46,767 nt of DNA from Sphingomonadales bacterium (GTDB lineage: Bacteria > Pseudomonadota > Alphaproteobacteria > Sphingomonadales > Sphingomonadaceae): contig JAIXZV010000398.1 of NCBI GenBank assembly GCA_027489365.1, positions 1 through 46,767 of the forward strand, written 5' to 3'. Position numbers and translations under genes: made by a program. The notes under the pieces are model-generated. The model made no database searches, was not told where the DNA came from, and saw only the letters and a program-made list of their open reading frames with translations. Of the stretch, positions 45,283 to 46,767 are shown piece by piece (the first letter of the stretch is position 1; the number at the start of each line of letters is the position of its first letter).

Positions 45283-45401
45283 TCGGAAATCCCCGTCCAA
45301 GTCGCGCAGTCATTGACCCTTATGCCAACTTGTTGTGCCACGCGCGAATTTGGGGCCTTTGCCGTCATCGCGGCTGGCCGGTCGCCGTGTTCTGGTCGTT
45401 G

Positions 45402-45422
45402 AGCTATGGCCGACGGCCAGCT
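45402..45422. promoter_or_regulatory. Operator-like inverted repeat before the MNT-HEPN gene
   Basis: AGCT-AT-GGCC-GAC-GGCC-AGCT is an inverted repeat interrupted by a two-base bulge, 12 bases before the ATG at 45434. Its place fits autoregulation of a toxin-antitoxin-like gene. Confidence 0.3.
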
Positions 45423-45433
45423 AGACTCACCCG

Positions 45434-46348
45434 ATGCGCGTCGATCTCGACCACCTTCCGCAACTCCAGCAGGACGAGCTCAGCCGCGTCCGCGACACGC
45501 TGATGGCCGAGTTCACGCAGGCGATCGCCGGCGCCACGCAGCCTTGGAGGAAGAACGGGCGTATCCTGAAGATCGTGCTGTTCGGCAGTTATGCGCGCGA
45601 CGACTGGGTCGATGATCCTGAGAACGGTTACCAGTCCGACTTCGACCTGCTGGTTGTCGTCAGCCACGAGGATCTGACCGACGTCGCGGATTACTGGTAT
45701 GTGGCCGAGGACAAAATCCTTCAGAACCAGGCAATCCGACGGCCTGTCAATGTCATCGTTCACACCCTGTCCGAAGTGAATCAGGCGCTGGAACGCGGTG
45801 AGTATTTCTGGGTCGATATCGTCCGCGATGGCGTGGCATTGTACGAGTTGCCCAATCACGCCTTCGCCACACCTAAGCCGCTCACAACTAACGACGCTTT
45901 GGAAATGGCCGAGCGCTATTTCGACGAGCAGAATCGCTCGTCAGCAAATTGGCTGCGCATGGCTGAGCTTTCACTCAAAGAAGGTGACGATCGCGACTGG
46001 CGAAATAAGGCTATTTTCAATTTGCACCAAGCGACCGAGACGGCGTTTGCCTGCTATCTGCTGGTCTACACGCTCTACTTCCCCCGCTCGCACAATATCA
46101 AATTCCTGCGTTCGTTGTCGGAGGACAAGGAGTCGAGGCTCATCGACGCGTGGCCTCGCGCCACTCGCGTCGATCGCCGCCGCTTCGAACTCCTGAAGAG
46201 GGCCTATGTCGAGGCACGATATTCGTCGAGCTACGAGGTGGCTGCCGACGATCTCGACGCGCTCGCATCATCGGTGAAAAATCTCCGGAGTATCGTCGAG
46301 GTGCTCTGCCTAGAGCGGCTCGCTGAACTCCGCGCCGCATCAGCGTAG
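45434..46348 (+). CDS. Fused nucleotidyltransferase (MNT) - HEPN protein
   Basis: A 304-residue fusion of the two halves of an MNT-HEPN toxin-antitoxin system. The nucleotidyltransferase part has VLFGSYARDDW (Gly51, Ser52) and SDFDLLVVV with Asp69 and Asp71 as metal ligands, so it should transfer nucleotides. The C-terminal part (about 150-290) is a HEPN domain: AERYFDEQNRSSANWLRMAE, FNLHQATETAFACYLLVYTLYFPRSHNI, ending with FELLKRAYVEARYSSSYEV, the family tail motif. In MNT-HEPN pairs the MNT half AMPylates a tyrosine of the HEPN RNase to silence it. Here both are in one chain. A partial AbiV-like gene follows with its ribosome site overlapping the stop. Confidence 0.85.
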   Translation: MRVDLDHLPQLQQDELSRVRDTLMAEFTQAIAGATQPWRKNGRILKIVLFGSYARDDWVDDPENGYQSDFDLLVVVSHEDLTDVADYWYVAEDKILQNQAIRRPVNVIVHTLSEVNQALERGEYFWVDIVRDGVALYELPNHAFATPKPLTTNDALEMAERYFDEQNRSSANWLRMAELSLKEGDDRDWRNKAIFNLHQATETAFACYLLVYTLYFPRSHNIKFLRSLSEDKESRLIDAWPRATRVDRRRFELLKRAYVEARYSSSYEVAADDLDALASSVKNLRSIVEVLCLERLAELRAASA

Positions 46349-46358
46349 GATTTTCCCC

Positions 46359-46767
46359 TTGGCCGATATTCCCTACGGCAATCGCCGCGCCGACATCCTG
46401 ACCCAGATGTCCCAGCGCGACCGGCTGGCCTTCATCGCCGAGGGCCTGCCGATCATTGCCGCAAGTTCGCGCAGTTTCTGGGATGCCGCGCAACAGCTCG
46501 ACCATGGTTCGCGCGAGCAAAACGTCATGGAGGGCTTCGCGATCGAGGAAGCCGCCAAGGTCCTGATACTGATGGACCTCGTCCGTTGCCCGTCCAAGCA
46601 CATCGCGCGTCGGGTAAAGCGGATCGTGAACACGTTCTACGATCATCTCGGACGGTTGATCTATGCCGACGCGCAGGGCTGGCGTCCGGTCGATATCACC
46701 CAGCTTCAGACCTACATCGATCGGGAGCGTCAAAGCCATTATCTCGAGGGCTATGTCGGCGAATACA
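46359..46767 (+). CDS. AbiV-like helical protein, 3' end cut by window edge
   Basis: 136 residues are visible from a TTG at 46359. This start is supported by AGGA (46347-46350) eight bases ahead, overlapping the stop of the MNT-HEPN gene. The sequence RLAFIAEGLPIIAASSRSFWDAAQQL, then EEAAKVLILMDLVRCP and RVKRIVNTFYDHLGRLIY is the pattern of AbiV-type abortive-infection proteins (a helix ending in EExxKxLxLxDL) related to HEPN. AbiV halts phage growth by blocking translation in lactococci; equivalence here is inferred. The coupling to the MNT-HEPN gene suggests one defence or stress unit. Confidence 0.6.
   Translation, partial: MADIPYGNRRADILTQMSQRDRLAFIAEGLPIIAASSRSFWDAAQQLDHGSREQNVMEGFAIEEAAKVLILMDLVRCPSKHIARRVKRIVNTFYDHLGRLIYADAQGWRPVDITQLQTYIDRERQSHYLEGYVGEY

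Overview
The window looks like chromosomal and accessory DNA of a GC-rich alphaproteobacterium, most likely a sphingomonad (Sphingomonas, Sphingobium or Novosphingobium type). The reasons are the high-GC codon use, GTTC-N7-GTTC LexA boxes of the alphaproteobacterial kind, an imuA/imuB/dnaE2 mutagenesis cassette, a HisKA_2-type histidine kinase, and a plasmid/ICE-type backbone (DUF932, ParB-like, strawberry-notch helicase/methylase, toprim) familiar from sphingomonad mobile elements. No rRNA, CRISPR array, complete integrase or insertion sequence was found. Family assignments come from reading motifs by eye; no database search was possible.

Layout. (1) 1-6.76 kb, ordinary chromosome: 3'-truncated oligopeptidase B, a membrane sensor kinase, an exported protein, a TetR regulator, a large M24 aminopeptidase P, a 41-residue sphingomonad-type protein and tRNA-Thr(GGT). 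(2) 6.76-10.2 kb, scrambled junction just after the tRNA: a decayed reading frame, a VOC protein, a hipBA toxin-antitoxin pair with four palindromic operators, and a truncated HNH nuclease. The tRNA is a plausible island insertion point. (3) 10.2-23.8 kb, DNA-damage tolerance: two divergent SRAP-family genes around one LexA box (one has lost every known catalytic residue), DUF1810, imuA-imuB, and dnaE2 with its own LexA box. (4) Between imuB and dnaE2 sits a reverse-strand cargo operon (20.3 to 14.95 kb): ECF transporter S, T and fused A-A components, a 412-residue protein of unknown function, and an S-adenosylhomocysteine-hydrolase-like/SAM-methyltransferase fusion. It is bounded by two matching CGAACGG-N10-CCGTTCG palindromes. 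This is my best candidate for an undescribed metabolic system.

(5) 23.9-30.5 kb: a 1023-residue RelA/SpoT-domain protein with a long helical tail, a small protein, a PD-(D/E)XK nuclease translationally coupled to a HEPN-like protein (candidate defence module), and an SOS-controlled pair whose second gene is AlkB-like. (6) 30.5-44.6 kb, mobile-element backbone: GIY-YIG and tudor-like genes on the reverse strand, then DUF932, ParB-like, a small DUF6117-like protein, the 1447-residue methylase/helicase, a toprim primase-like protein, a DUF2493 SLOG protein, two coupled unknown genes and a 61-residue sigma-region-4-like protein. Several of these follow GC-rich leader hairpins and a GGAGAA ribosome site. 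(7) 44.6 kb to the end: a Tat-exported NlpC/P60-like protein, a fused nucleotidyltransferase-HEPN protein and a partial AbiV-like gene.

Together: four LexA boxes tie the SRAP pair, imuAB, dnaE2 and alkB into one damage-response regulon carried beside a mobile backbone and several candidate defence genes (RSH fusion, nuclease-HEPN, HipBA, MNT-HEPN/AbiV). The ECF/methyltransferase operon appears to be unrelated metabolic cargo.
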